A stretch of 64,000 nt of DNA from Chimonanthus salicifolius (Eukaryota; Streptophyta; Magnoliopsida; Laurales; Calycanthaceae), in NCBI GenBank assembly GCA_013350335.1, contig CM023532.1, positions 93,617,064-93,681,063 of the forward strand. The letters are read 5' to 3'. Made by a program: the position numbers and the translations under genes. The notes under the pieces were generated by a model that made no database searches, was not told the DNA's origin, and was given only the letters and a program-made list of their open reading frames with translations. How positions within the stretch are numbered: the first letter of the stretch is position 1; every line of letters begins with the position of its first letter. Below, piece by piece: positions 35,016-46,262 of the stretch.

Positions 35016-35913
35016 ACACCGACCCATTGGTACCCCTGACCTGTCGGTGTTGGACAATTTGAAAAACTGTGTTACCTCATCTAAAAATATAAAGAGGTGT
35101 GTGATCATTTAATCATCTTTCTTGAACTGAGAAAATTCACACACTCTAACGAACAATCAACTCTCTTGTACCTACACCTGAGAATCAAATACAATCAATC
35201 TATTGATTGAGTTAGTGAAAGAGAGAAAGAGAGGAGAAAACAAAGATATAAACTAGGACAGAATCAGTTGCCTAGTCACCTTGAAATTGTGAATGCACAA
35301 CGATGGCTACAAGGCAGAGTGTCGGGATTAAACTCGGGCACACATTGGGTGGATCTTTGAGAAACACACATCTTCTAGAAAGTGCTATAAAGCAAGTGCT
35401 TTTTGGTTTTAATTTTGTTTAAAACCTTTATCCTGTGAAAGTGGATTAAGGAGGTTTGGCTCCAGAACCACTATAAAAAATCTAGAGCGTCGTATCTAGC
35501 ACACGTGGTTGGTGGAATTCCCAGCCAAATCAAATAGTTGGAATTCCTATTTTACATGTGGTGGGTGAAATTCCTTGCCAATTGAGTGACGTGGAATTCC
35601 TATTCTAACTGTGAGGGTGTAAGTCCCACTTAGTGAATTTGGGGATAGCTCAAGGTTGAGCTAGTCCTAATAGTGGATGTAAGTTGGTTAACCGAACCAC
35701 TCTATATTTTGTGTTGTTTTGTTTGTGGTGTCAGAATCAATTTCTTATGTTGATTGTATAATCACATTTGCTAACATACACACACTTGATTGAAGTATCC
35801 GCTGCACTCTAATTAATCATTCAAGGAATTTTAAAAGGACCACCGAATTGGGATTGACCTATTCACCCCCCTCTAGGGTTAATCGTGTTCTAGCACCCAA
35901 GGGAGAACTTTCA
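35016..35913 (+). mobile_element. Ty1/copia 5' LTR
   Basis: It ends ...GGGAGAACTTTCA at 35913, followed by AT and the primer site. Contents such as TTGGTTAACCGAACCACT and the terminal TTCACCCCCCTCTAGGGTTA are typical of plant copia LTRs. The left edge is uncertain: TGTTGGACAA at 35048 is a candidate start, but an inverted repeat with arms AACACCGAC and GTCGGTGTT (35016-35051) straddles it, and the LINE break lies just left. Confidence 0.78.
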
Positions 35914-35915
35914 AT

Positions 35916-35928
35916 TGGTATCAGAGCC
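35916..35928 (+). promoter_or_regulatory. Copia primer-binding site, initiator Met-tRNA type
   Basis: TGGTATCAGAGCC lies two bases after the LTR end. Confidence 0.9.
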
Positions 35929-35980
35929 TAGTGCTCTTTAGAAGGATTTAACCATCCGAGTTGATGCAATCTAGAACACC

Positions 35981-36008
35981 ATGGGAGACAGTCATGCAAT
36001 ATCCAAAC
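35981..36008 (+). pseudogene. gag: Copia gag, first ten codons, cut by solo LTR
   Basis: ATG at 35981 opens a frame (MGDSHAISK) 52 nt after the primer site. It is interrupted at 36008 by the solo LTR and continues in frame at 39903, after the repeated CAAAC. Confidence 0.85.
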
Positions 36009-37541
36009 TGTAATAGCCCAGATTTTTAATACAATAAATATATTGGTTATTATTTGATTTAATTGTGAAAAATTAAGAATTATAGATGGAGTGGATGTTA
36101 GATGGATCAAAGTTGGGGCAATGGCCCAAGTATGGTCCAATGGACCATGGGTAGGATCAATTCCATTTAATTGGGTCAATGATCGTCAATTGGGTCAAAT
36201 GCGCAATTGGGACCTAATGGGTCAAGATGATTGAACATTAGGGTAAATGAGTAAGGAATGGATTTAATTGGATCATGGACCCAATTAAGATCAAAGACAT
36301 GGGGTCCACCTCATCAAGTGAGGTGGCAAGTGTAGGAGTGGAAATCCAGGTGGTATAGCCAAGTGGGACCCAACTCCACCTCATCAACTGAGGTGGTGTG
36401 TGGACCAAGACACATGTGGGGCCGACCACCATGGTTGACTTGGTCAACCATGGGTGAGTTATAGATGAATTAAAGTGAATCAAGTGAAATAAGCGGAATT
36501 AAATTATTTAATTGAATCACCTAAGTTAGATGGAAATAAAATCAATGCTTGAGTTGGGAGTTGAGTTACATTAAAATAAGGTGAGTCAAATGGGGGTGAG
36601 TCACATAGAAAATGGAGTGAGTCAAGGAGGGTGGTTTCCATCTCATGGAAACCACTAGAAAACCAAAACCGTTGGACATAGGGGTGGTATGCCATGTGAA
36701 GGGCATGCACCTCCCCTTGGCTAGACAAGAAGCTTAAATGGAGGACATGCAAGACCATGGATTGGTCCAAGGAGAGGTGGTGGTTCCACCTCATGCAAAT
36801 CACCAAGCCACCAAATGAAACCACCAAGCCAAACTGTGGGAGGAGAGTGGTGTGTGCCATGTGGAGGGCATGCACCCTCTTGTTTGGTCAAAGAGCCCAT
36901 GGGGAAGACTCCACATTGATGAGGGTGGAGTCTAGACAAGATGGAAAGGAAGCTTTCCATCTCATCTCACTCTCTCCCTCTCTCACTCAAGGCTGACCCT
37001 CCCTCTCAAGACAAAGGACTTAGAGTAATTTTGATCTCAAGCTTCTCTCCCTCTCTCAAGCTTGGCCGACTACTCTCATTGAACAAAGGAGAGAACACTT
37101 AGAGCTTTCTATCTCAAATCCCCTCCCTCTCTCCCTCTCTCAAACATTCACCAAGGCCGAACCATCTTCTTGGGGTCTTCATCTTAAACCCTGTCCCTCT
37201 CAAGCACACTTTGGCCGAAGATCAAGAAGGAAGGAAGAAGAGGCTAAGGAAGAAAAAAACGGAGGAGCAAGTCGAAACGGAAAAGAAACCGGAGGAGTCG
37301 CGGAATCGGTAAGTACTTGATATGATTTTATTAAGTAAGAAAAGAGGTTAAAAGAACATCCCATTTTTGGATTGGAGAGTTGGCCAAAATATTATGGGCC
37401 ATGGATTTAAAATCCATCCAAGAAATGAGATGGAAAAGATGGACAAAACCCTAATGGGTAAGATGGATTACTAAGGACACTATGTATATATGGTTTATGT
37501 ATGCATGCAGGGCTTAAGCATGAAAAATGGTCAAGGATCAT

Positions 37542-38590
37542 GGTTCGGCCCTTGCATGGCCGAACCCTAATTGTTATGTATATATGGAAAGGACCTCATG
37601 CATGTCTAAGATAAGGTATATGATCAAAGATCATGGTTTGGCCCTTACATGGCCAAACCCTAGATTTCTATGTATATGGATCATGAGGACTAAAAAGGGA
37701 CTGGATGAGGTTTGGCCATGGTGTATGGCCGAACCCCATCAAGTGATCTAACCATTGGTATTTGATGGATAAGAAATAATGAACCATAGGGTTTGGCCAT
37801 GTTGTATGGCCGAACGCCATGGAAGGGTATTAATGATTTTAAAAGGTTTTAAATGGATGTATGTTGGTGATTTTAAAGGGTTTTAAAGGAGGGAAATAAT
37901 GGAGGAATGTTAATGACTGAAAATGGTCTCAAATGTTGTAATTGGTGAAGAACCATGGACCATGGGTTCGGCCATGTTGTATGGCCGAACCCCATGGAGA
38001 GATATTGATGGACTTAGATGCATTTGGACCATGAAAAGAATGGGGGAATGTTGGTAATTTTAATAGGTTTTAAATGTGGTAAATGATGAGTTAAAATAAT
38101 GAACCTAAGTGTATGATTAAACCCCCCCCATGGAGGGACTTTGGTTGTGGACCTAATGTTGTAAATGATTTAAGAAAGAAGATGAAAAATGACATCATGG
38201 GTTCGGCCATGTTGTATGGCCGAACCCCATGACCCATTTTATGGACATTGTGGATCCATGCATGTTGAAGAAATTAAATGTTTAAGAGATGGAATGAACA
38301 ATGGAGGGATTTAATTATGGACCTATGTCTATGAATGATTTATGGACCTAAGTATGTATAAATAAAAGGAGTGATAAACTATGGAAGGAAATAATGGCTA
38401 AGATGTCAATATGGTGGAAATGAAGGACCATGGGTTTGGCCATGGTGTATGGCCGAACCCCATGGGGAATGTTTTGTGAACTTAGGGTTTTTTTTTAAAA
38501 AATGATTAACTTATGTGTAATTGGTTAATAAATCAAAAGAGGGATCCAAAACCAAGTGAGTGAGGTTCAGCCATGTTGTATGGCCGAACC
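37542..38590. repeat. LTR hairpin array, eight hairpins
   Basis: Hairpins start near 37542, 37635, 37709, 37789, 37964, 38199, 38432 and 38563, so spacing is 74 to 235 bp. Most read GGTTCGGCCAT, then about 5 nt, then ATGGCCGAACC. In several the pairing extends outward through CCATG/CATGG. The second hairpin has both arms changed in step (GGTTTGGCC/GGCCAAACC). Confidence 0.94.
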
Positions 38591-38923
38591 CCACTAAGGC
38601 ATGTTTGTGGACTTAAACATGGTTGGAAATCAAATGGAGTATTGGTTTGATTTGTTGATATGTAATAAGGTAACGAGATCTCACAAGCGGTATACAATCG
38701 GTGAGCGGTTTTCGGACGAAAACGCAAGGACACATTATTTGATCATTGGTAGGATTCCTACCTTATTGAAAACCATGGAATATGTATATGTGAATGTTTT
38801 ACTTGAATTGTTTTGGTATCAAATGATATGTCTTAATGATGGGATTTTAATGCTATGATTTGTATTATTACATAGCATGTTTGCACTTGCATCTCATGCA
38901 TGACATGGGAGGGATGAAATGTA

Positions 38924-39240
38924 ACCGGAGATCCAAGCTCCGTCGGGGCGTCCGTAAGGCATTTGTGGGGGTACCTTGATGTGCATTATCCATCAAGAGG
39001 GATGCATGATTGATTTGTAACCGAAGATCCGCACTCCGTCGGGGCATCCGTAAGGCATTCTTGGGGTACCTTAATGTGCATTATCCATCAAGAGGAATGT
39101 ATGATTGAATTGTAACTGGAGATCCACGCTCCGTCGGGGAGTCCGTAAGGCATTCGTGGGGGTACCTTGATGTGCATTATCCATCAAGAGGGATACTATG
39201 TGATTGTGATACCTTGATGAGGATTTTCCATCTAAAGGGA
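38924..39240 (+). repeat. LTR minisatellite, three units of about 95-99 bp
   Basis: Units start near 38925, 39024 and 39118. Each has CTCCGTCGGGG, TCCGTAAGGCATT, GGTACCTT and ATGTGCATTATCCATCAAGA. A shorter related unit follows. Confidence 0.9.
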
Positions 39241-39902
39241 TACTATGTGATTGTAACATGGATGATGGGTGGGACTCATGGCATATGACACCCATGGCAT
39301 GGCATTGACTTGCATGGTTTTGATATTATTTATATCTATGTGTTTTTGTTATACTAACCCATGTGTTGACCATACTTGGAGTACCTACTGGGCGCGTTGT
39401 CTAACGCCCTACTTCTACCTTAGATGATGACACAGGAAATGGATGAAGCGAAGGACGTGATCGGAGCCAAGCTTAGGAGCTTGGAGGAGCTAGATTGATT
39501 GATTTAAGTTTTATTCATGGATATGTAATTTGAGTACTTAGCTTGTTGGACTGTAATAATTTAGATTACTTGCTATGGTTTGGACTTTTATTTGGACGTT
39601 TTAATTTGAGGTAATTATCATTAAGTGATGTACTTCCTTGCTATTTAATAATTGGTAGGATAGAACTCTATTATAATTCTCATTAAGTTTACATTCCGCA
39701 AGCTTGACTTATTACGTGTGAACCGTTCTCGTGGACTTAGTTCCACGCACACGTATGGTTGGCCAGTTCAGGGCCAGGCTTTGGAAGCTCGGACTTAGCT
39801 CGCGTCGTGACGTCCCGCTCTCTTGTCACTTTTTATTTCAAAAAAAAAAAAAATATACTCTGATTTTCGGCATAGTGAAAAGGTGCGGAGCCTTACACAA
39901 AC

Positions 39903-41793
39903 CCCCTTACTTCGATGGAACAAACTATGCCTCATCGAAGGCGAAAATGAGAAGTTTATTTGTTTCCATAGATTCATCGGTATGGGATATTTTAAAGACT
40001 GGATGGCATGAACTCATGGAAGAGAAGATGATAGCATCCATCTCAACCATGTTTATGACACCCAAACCTTTTGCATCTTGGACCTCTGTTGAAAAAGCTG
40101 CTCAGAAAGCTCATGGCAAAGCCATGAATGCCATTAACTATGTAGTATCCGATAGCGAGTACATGCGAATTATGACCTGTGGAACTGCAAAGGAGGCATG
40201 TGAAGTTATTGAAAGAACTCATGAAGGCACCTCAATAGTTAAGAGGTCCAAACTTCAGATCCTCCAAAATCATTGTGATACGATTAAAATGAGGGAGGAT
40301 GAAGTCTTCATGGATTTCTATTCCAAGATAAGTGGCATTGTGAATCAAATGTACGCTCTAGGTGAAGGGATACTCGAGGACAAGGTATGTACCAAAATTG
40401 TCGGGAATCTTGCAGAAAGCTTCAAGCCAAGGTTGTGGCTATGAAAGATAACAAAGACGTGTCTCTAATGAACATCGATGATTTGGTTGGTTCACTACAA
40501 ACCTATGAACTACACTTTGAACAACCAAAGGGCAAATCCATTGCCTTGAAATCTTCCTTAAAGCAAAAGAAAACAAAAGACAGACGATTTTTCGGAAGAT
40601 GAGTTCTCAAGTGATGAAATGGCAATGTTTGTCAAAAAGTTTTATAAAAACTTTGTTAAAAGAAACATCTTGAGAAGAATGGGAAAGGGTGAATCAAGTA
40701 AAAGATACCCTAAAAGGCAAGAAAAAATTAGAGGGAAAAGGAAGGAGAGAGAGGTTGCCAAGGAGCAAACTTGTTATAATTGTGGGTGGGGGGGGGGGGG
40801 AGGGGGACACACTTCATGAACGAATGTCCCTCAGATAAAATTAAGAAGGCTATGAATGTGGGTGTGGCTCATGTGGAAACCTCTGAATCAGAGAGTGATT
40901 GTGATAAAGAGACTCAAAGAAAAGTTGATGTATCCAAAAGGCTCATAGCCTCGACCATTGGTGATCAAGAAAATCCCATAGTTATGACGGAGGATGATGA
41001 GAGTGAAGATGATGAATTCAAACCTCCTTCAGTGCCCTATTCCTTGAAAGTGAGAGGTTAGCCAAGAAATTAAATACGGTTAAAAATGAAAATTTAAACC
41101 TCTCTAATCAAGTGGAAGTTTTAAAAAATGAAAAATCTCTCCTAATCTCTAAGCTGGAACTCTTTGACAATGAAAACTCAAAACTAAAAGAGAGTAATAA
41201 CAACCTTCAAGAAGAGATAAGTATTCACTGTAAGGATATCGAAAATCTGTGGCATCATAATAACCTTCTTGAAGAGGATGTTAAAAAATTATCTTTGGAA
41301 GTTAAGGAATTAAAAATTCATAAAGAAAAATTCCAAGATAAGAGTACCCAAGGAGATGAAAGACTTAAAAGACTCCTAGGTTCAGGGTAAACAATATGGT
41401 GATAGGTCTAGTTTTGGTGCCTCATCCACCAAAGAACCTATGAACCATGGGGTGTTTGGGAAAAGAAGTGTCTCTCACCCTTCAACGGGAAAATGCTATT
41501 TCTATCACAAGGTTGGGCATTTCAAAAGAAATTGCTACCATTGGAAGAGACACTTGGAAAGGCATGCACAAGCTAAAAGGAACAATCCAGGAAAGCCTAT
41601 GTTTTAAAGACATCCACCAACACCTAACCTTAAAAGAAACCCAATGAAGGTGGACACAAGGCAAGACTCTTTGTTGAGACAATTGAATCATGTCTTAAAA
41701 GAGTTGAAGAATCCCAAGTTTGGTCATCAAAGGTACGATCATAGGGGTGTGTATGAAACACCAAGTGCCACAATCTTTGTACCCAGGAGATAG
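39903..41793 (+). pseudogene. gag: Copia gag, remainder, frameshifted
   Basis: It resumes with PPYFDGTNY and shows the copia Gag (UBN2-type) pattern: MRSLFVSIDSSVWDIL, AKEACEVIERTHEGTS, DEVFMDFYSKISGIVNQM. Frame breaks occur near 40425, 40585, 40805 and about 41070. A zinc knuckle begins CYNCG at about 40775, but a run of 13 G disrupts it before ECPS. A long coiled-coil-like stretch (about 41075-41380, rich in Leu, Lys, Glu, Asn) follows. A second knuckle-like motif at about 41490 (CYFYHKVGHFKRNC) lacks its second Cys, which is Tyr. The frame ends at TAG 41791-41793 without protease, integrase or reverse transcriptase. It could be a gag-only derivative or a deleted copia element. Confidence 0.87.
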
Positions 41794-42599
41794 ACCACCA
41801 TTCATGTTTTGTTCTAGTTTAAGATTTACTTCCATATCTTAGACCACTACAAATGGACTCACAAGAGAACATGTGAGTTCACATAGCAGAAAAGTGTTGT
41901 GACACGAGGAGAGAAAAATTGGCTAACTACAAGTCTAGAATGTACTCTTCTTGGCTATGGTATATATTCTACTTGGAAAGCCATACATTCCATTCAAAGT
42001 ATTTTGAAATTTATGTGTTTTGGAATGTAAATTTTGATCTTGTGCATGTTTTAATGATTTGATGAATTATTTTTGACATAGCTGTGTTTGATCATATTGG
42101 AATAGATCTGTGTATGCCTTGCTCAGAATAGGATTTCACCAAGTTGCACAAATCACGGATGATTGCTCTACTATCTAAACCTCTCGGTATAGTCGACATG
42201 TCGGTGAACAAACTAGTCGGTGTGACAGACATGTCGGTACTGTACTAAATCGAGCACTGAAGAAAAGGTCAAAAATTGTCGAAAGGTTCGACCTGTCGAT
42301 GGAAATGACATGTTGGTGAGACAAAATGTTTAAATTAAAAGGGACCTTTTCTGCAAAAATGACAATTCATTCGAATTTGTCGTCTCTTCTCCCGTCAAGG
42401 TCTGGTGATCTCCCGTTCGCCTCCGGTGCCCTAGACCAGTCGATGCGACCTCTCGGTGGAAAACTATAGGTTTTTTGTTCCTCATGTCTCTAGAAGCCTG
42501 AAAATCATGATTTTAGTGATTTCCTTAGATCAGTTTAGGCTCAATCTTCACCTCATCCACCTCCAAGACATTGTTTGAGGACCTTCTTGGGGAAAAACC
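41794..42599 (+). other. Unassigned DNA downstream of copia gag
   Basis: No pol motifs are visible. Bases 42180-42450 hold several CGACATGTCGG/GTCGGTG-type short palindromes, such as GTCGACATGTCGGTG near 42195. I cannot tell whether this is element UTR, LTR or older target DNA. Confidence 0.5.
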
Positions 42600-42994
42600 A
42601 TGCCTATAAAGACGATAGCCCAGTCACGGCCTCAGAACTCTGAAGAACGAGGAAAAACCACTTAGTGGCCCAAGAGAACCAAAAGATCAGCCTTTCGATC
42701 TCGCCCTGACCCTAGCTCAGAAAACCCAGAGGTTGAAGAAGACCCCATCGTTGATAAAGATGTCAACTTCGTAGAAGAACATCGTGATGGAAAGAGAGAA
42801 GATGTAGAAGAGGGACATGGTCTTAGACCTGATAACGAAGACCATATCATTATCCCTGATGACAGTAGTGAGGAAGAAAGTCATCGTTCTGAGGACTTTT
42901 GGAGAGACACTCAGGAAGAAGAAGAATACCAATATCCCCTCAAGAGAATGTCAGTCTGGGCAGAAAGGTATTCACACTTGAAAGAAGAATGGAC
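42600..42994 (+). pseudogene. Unrecognised acidic reading frame, one stop, cut by LTR
   Basis: An ATG at 42600 opens a frame with TAG at 42663-42665. The frame is then open for 109 codons up to the LTR inserted at 42995. It starts basic (PKRTKRSAFRSRPD) and becomes strongly acidic (PEVEEDPIVDKDV, PDDSSEEESHRSEDFW, DTQEEEEYQYPLKRM). I do not recognise a family. Similar basic-then-acidic starts occur in some plant retrotransposon-associated proteins, but that is only a resemblance. It may be the N-terminal part of a larger frame disrupted by the chromovirus insertion. I did not find its continuation in the window. Confidence 0.4.
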
Positions 42995-45900
42995 TGTAAC
43001 GACCCGCCCTTTTTCCATCTATAAAATCAGAGTAAATTTTTTTTTTTTATAGAAAAAGGATGGAGACATCATGACGCTAGTCAAGTCCGAGTCCGAAAAC
43101 TCAACCATTGACAGACCCAACCTAGCACATGCGTGGTACAAGCCCACAATTACATCTTGCACGTTCTAACATAACTTGCGGCATATTTAAGTATTTACAT
43201 TGCATGACTAGCAAATCACGATTCAAGCAAATACAAGGTAATTAATTCCCAACAATTATATGAGTCAAAGACAAAACAAGAATATTAACTGTCCAAGGTC
43301 ACAATATTACATTCCCCAAAAAGAAGACCTTCTAACAATTCACATTATTCTCAAAAGATAACAATTTAACTAAGCTATTCAAGCTTCTTTTCGCATCCAT
43401 CCTTTGATCAGACTTGGCTACGGCTAGGCCCAACCTCTTTTCCTTTGTCATGATCTGCATTAACATTTGAGGGGAAAAATGTACGGGCTTAGTCAACTTG
43501 CCCAGTAGGAAATTCCAATCACAAAGTGCACAAGGTGTGAAATCTCATAATAACATATATTAGAAATAACAAATGAGGAAAATCAAAGGTAATGATCAAT
43601 ACATGTTTCTCAGAATACAATAAGAGGATACCAAAGTCTTATAACTCAGAAATTATAAAAATGATATGCTGTGGGTGCCATGCATCAATGATATGTCCAC
43701 CCATTTCCATGCATCAGATCATAACTATCGCTTCAAATAATGATTCTCAATATTGGCCACTTCTATCCACAACATTTGAGGCGGCGACCACCAAGGTGCT
43801 GTTACCTTTCCACAAATTAACCAAGACTATCGATGGAGTGTGGAGTCCTCCCTCTGCGCAAGGTTTCGGGACCTACCCGGGAGCTCTTTGGTCCAATTAT
43901 TGCCGTAGGATTTATACACAAGGATGGGGCCAAAGTCTAATATTTGACTTATTGTACATGAGACCAAGCAAAGTCCTGACAATTCCTTCTTGGCTCGATA
44001 CTACAATTCACTCTCATGCGAAACCAAGTAAAGTCTAGATTTCCTTTTTGGCTTGCTAATGTCAACCCTCCCATGTAACCATGGATGAGGTAATGTTTGC
44101 AATCGTGATGACAAAATCATAAATCAGATAATTTCTCATCAAAATCATTTCCATGTACATAATAAAATCATAATCTCATAAATCCATATTTATGCTTTTA
44201 AAAGATATAACATATACTAAAATCATTCACCTCATTGTGCTTCAATAAAGTAGGAACTCCTACCTGATCGAAAGTGATCAACCAAAGGAAAAGTCAAACG
44301 TTAGTTTGAATGGCGTCAAAATTACCCTTGATTCCTTTTGTCCAAGTACTTGTTTCAAATCACAATTTATAGATTATTAACACTTAAAATCCTTGTCTAA
44401 TCGGTATAGGTCTAAACCAGACCTAAAGGTCTACTGTATGATTTCCAAGACCTAAAAGATTCCATTCATATTTGATTTTAACAACAGATATATTAACTTT
44501 GTTAAATCGTACCTATTTCAGGCCGACATATGGACACTGTCGATACATCACCACTAGACCCAGTCGACACATCGACAATCTCGATATGTCTTCTTGTTTC
44601 TGTCTGTCCTAGTGTAAGTTTTCCAGTTTCTCTTCTGGTCATATATGTATTTAACAACACCGTCGATATATCCAATGGTTCATACAGTCGATATGTCGAC
44701 ATATCCTCCTAATTTAATTTATCAATTTCTGAAGTCATCCTCTGTTTCTCGATTATATGTATTGATCCACTTGATACATCTATACATGCATATATTCATA
44801 CTGTGTTCTTCTGCTGATACATCGACATAGTCGATGCATAGGTTTCGAATCGGTTCATTGCCTTTAATCTCATTTTCAGTTTACTCAAGACGATATGTTG
44901 GCCTTGGTCGTTACATCGGTCATGGATCTATGGGCATATCGACAGGGTCGATATGTCCACAGATTCCTTCCCACTTCGTCCTTTCAATTGTTCATTTTCA
45001 TTTCCATGCCGTCATATCGATCTAGTGAATACATCATACAAAAATCAATCGCTTATTTCTATTTTATCATACGCAGGCCGATGCATCGATCTGGTCGATA
45101 CATCGTACTGGAACTAGTTTCTCTTCAATTTTTTTGTCATACCCAGCCCGATACATCGATCTGGTTGATACATCATCCTAGCGAAGGTTCATCATCTTCT
45201 TATCTCTTTTTTAGTTTAGTCATGCCCAGACCAACACATCGATTTTGTTGATGGGTCGCTCCAGAATCAATTCATTGTCCCATTGTTCCATTTTTCATTT
45301 CTGTCATACCCAAACCGATACATTTACACAGGAGATGTGTTGTCCTGGGTTTCAGTTTCATACTTATCATTTTCTGTTCTTTGGATTCTCGCCCTAGACG
45401 ACACATCGACGAAGTCGATATGTCGACTAGGTTGAGTCAGAAGTCATGGACCCATCATCCATGGCTTCCCTATACTCATGAGTTCATCATTCTTGGGTTC
45501 TTTCTTTCGAAACCCATGCCCACATATTTTTTAATTACCCTAGTATTATTATTTTATTGAAAGAGGCCATAGATTCACCAACCTCGAGTGATTCATAGGT
45601 GTACCCGAAATGAGAGCAGAGTGATATCCTGTGTCTCTTTGATTTCCTCCCACCTTGCTAGCTCGATTTCTCTTTCCCCTTGCTTTGTTTCTCTTTCCTT
45701 TTCTAGAACAGAGGAAGTCCATGGGGAGGCGAAAAGGTTTCCAGTGGAGTTAAGGGTTGAGATATGAGTGAGAGGGTGCACTCGGATGAGCAAGAGAGGT
45801 GGTCGGACACTCTCCTTTTATGTTTTTTTCTCTCTACTTTTCTCTCATTTTTTTTTCTCTTCCTCTCTTGAAGAGGCATGGTGAATGCCCATGCATGGAA

Positions 45901-46193
45901 AAATAAAAGGTTTGGACGGTGGTAGACAAAGCGTCTGCTGAAGACGTTAGGGCTACTTAGACACATCGACTTTTTCGATGTGTTGACTAATTTGATTTTC
46001 TTCTCCTCGATACATCAACCAGTCGATGCATCGTCCGGAAATATTCAACCTTTCCAACAATCGCTTGAGGGAAATTTAGTTTCCATCATTTCTTTTAATA
46101 TATACTTACATTATTTAGACCAAAAATCTTATATTTCACTTATATGATAAAGAAATTACATAAAAGAAGGAGTTAAAACTCCGGGTCCTTACA
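42995..46193 (-). mobile_element. 3' LTR (3.2 kb) of a decayed minus-strand chromovirus
   Basis: On the minus strand it starts TGTAAGGACCC at 46193, after a polypurine tract (AAAAGGTGGTAGTAT), and ends GGGCGGGTCGTTACA at 42995. Flanking bases on the left are TGGAC; the partner is lost. It differs from the other chromovirus LTRs in its hairpin sequence (44522-46032). The stem-loop is weakened to GGGC/GCCC (43485-43504), and the GTAGGAACTCCTAC palindrome is at about 44251. No gene is seen; short frames at 44502-45251 are read through the hairpin array. Confidence 0.88.
44522..46032. repeat. LTR hairpin array of a second, unrelated sequence type, about 13 copies
   Basis: Repeats have arms near CGACACATCGAC and GTCGATRTGTCG with a loop of about 3-6 nt. 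Clear ones are near 44567, 44685, 44813, 45078, 45149, 45229, 45399, 45957 and 46003. Spacing is mostly 70-140 bp. The arm sequence has nothing in common with GGGTTCGGCCAT, but arm length, loop length and spacing are alike. Confidence 0.85.
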
Positions 46194-46262
46194 ATACTAC
46201 CACCTTTTGAAAATTTCGTCCCAAAAATTAAACGAAGGTTGGATTTCAAAAGAAAACAAAAT
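46194..46262 (-). promoter_or_regulatory. Polypurine tract region
   Basis: Minus-strand TTTTGGGACGAAATTTTC followed by AAAAGGTGGTAGTAT at the LTR edge. Confidence 0.65.

Larger units (their letters stand above)
36009..39897 (+). mobile_element. Solo LTR (3.9 kb) inserted in the copia gag
   Basis: It starts TGTAATAGCCCAG, ends GGAGCCTTACA, and is flanked by CAAAC at 36004-36008 and 39898-39902. Modules: GGCCCAAT-rich start, CT-rich leader (about 36950-37150), purine-rich stretch and GGTAAGT at 37309, hairpin array (37542-38590), AAGGTAACG at about 38668, palindrome 38748-38762, minisatellite (38924-39240), stem-loop 39390-39409, and poly-A tract near the end. It belongs to the same LTR family as the reversed fragment at 56359-58699. 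Confidence 0.97.

Noticed and set aside
37542..38590. CRISPR-like array (palindromic repeats with spacers)
   Set aside because: The repeats lie in eukaryotic LTRs, spacing is irregular (74-235 bp), there are no cas genes, and the repeats are imperfect.
39731..39902. N-terminal part of the open frame that leads into the copia gag
   Set aside because: These codons are the end of the solo LTR. The true gag start is at 35981, on the other side of the insertion.
44502..45251. Several short frames on both strands
   Set aside because: They are read through the CGATACATCG hairpin array and have no homology.
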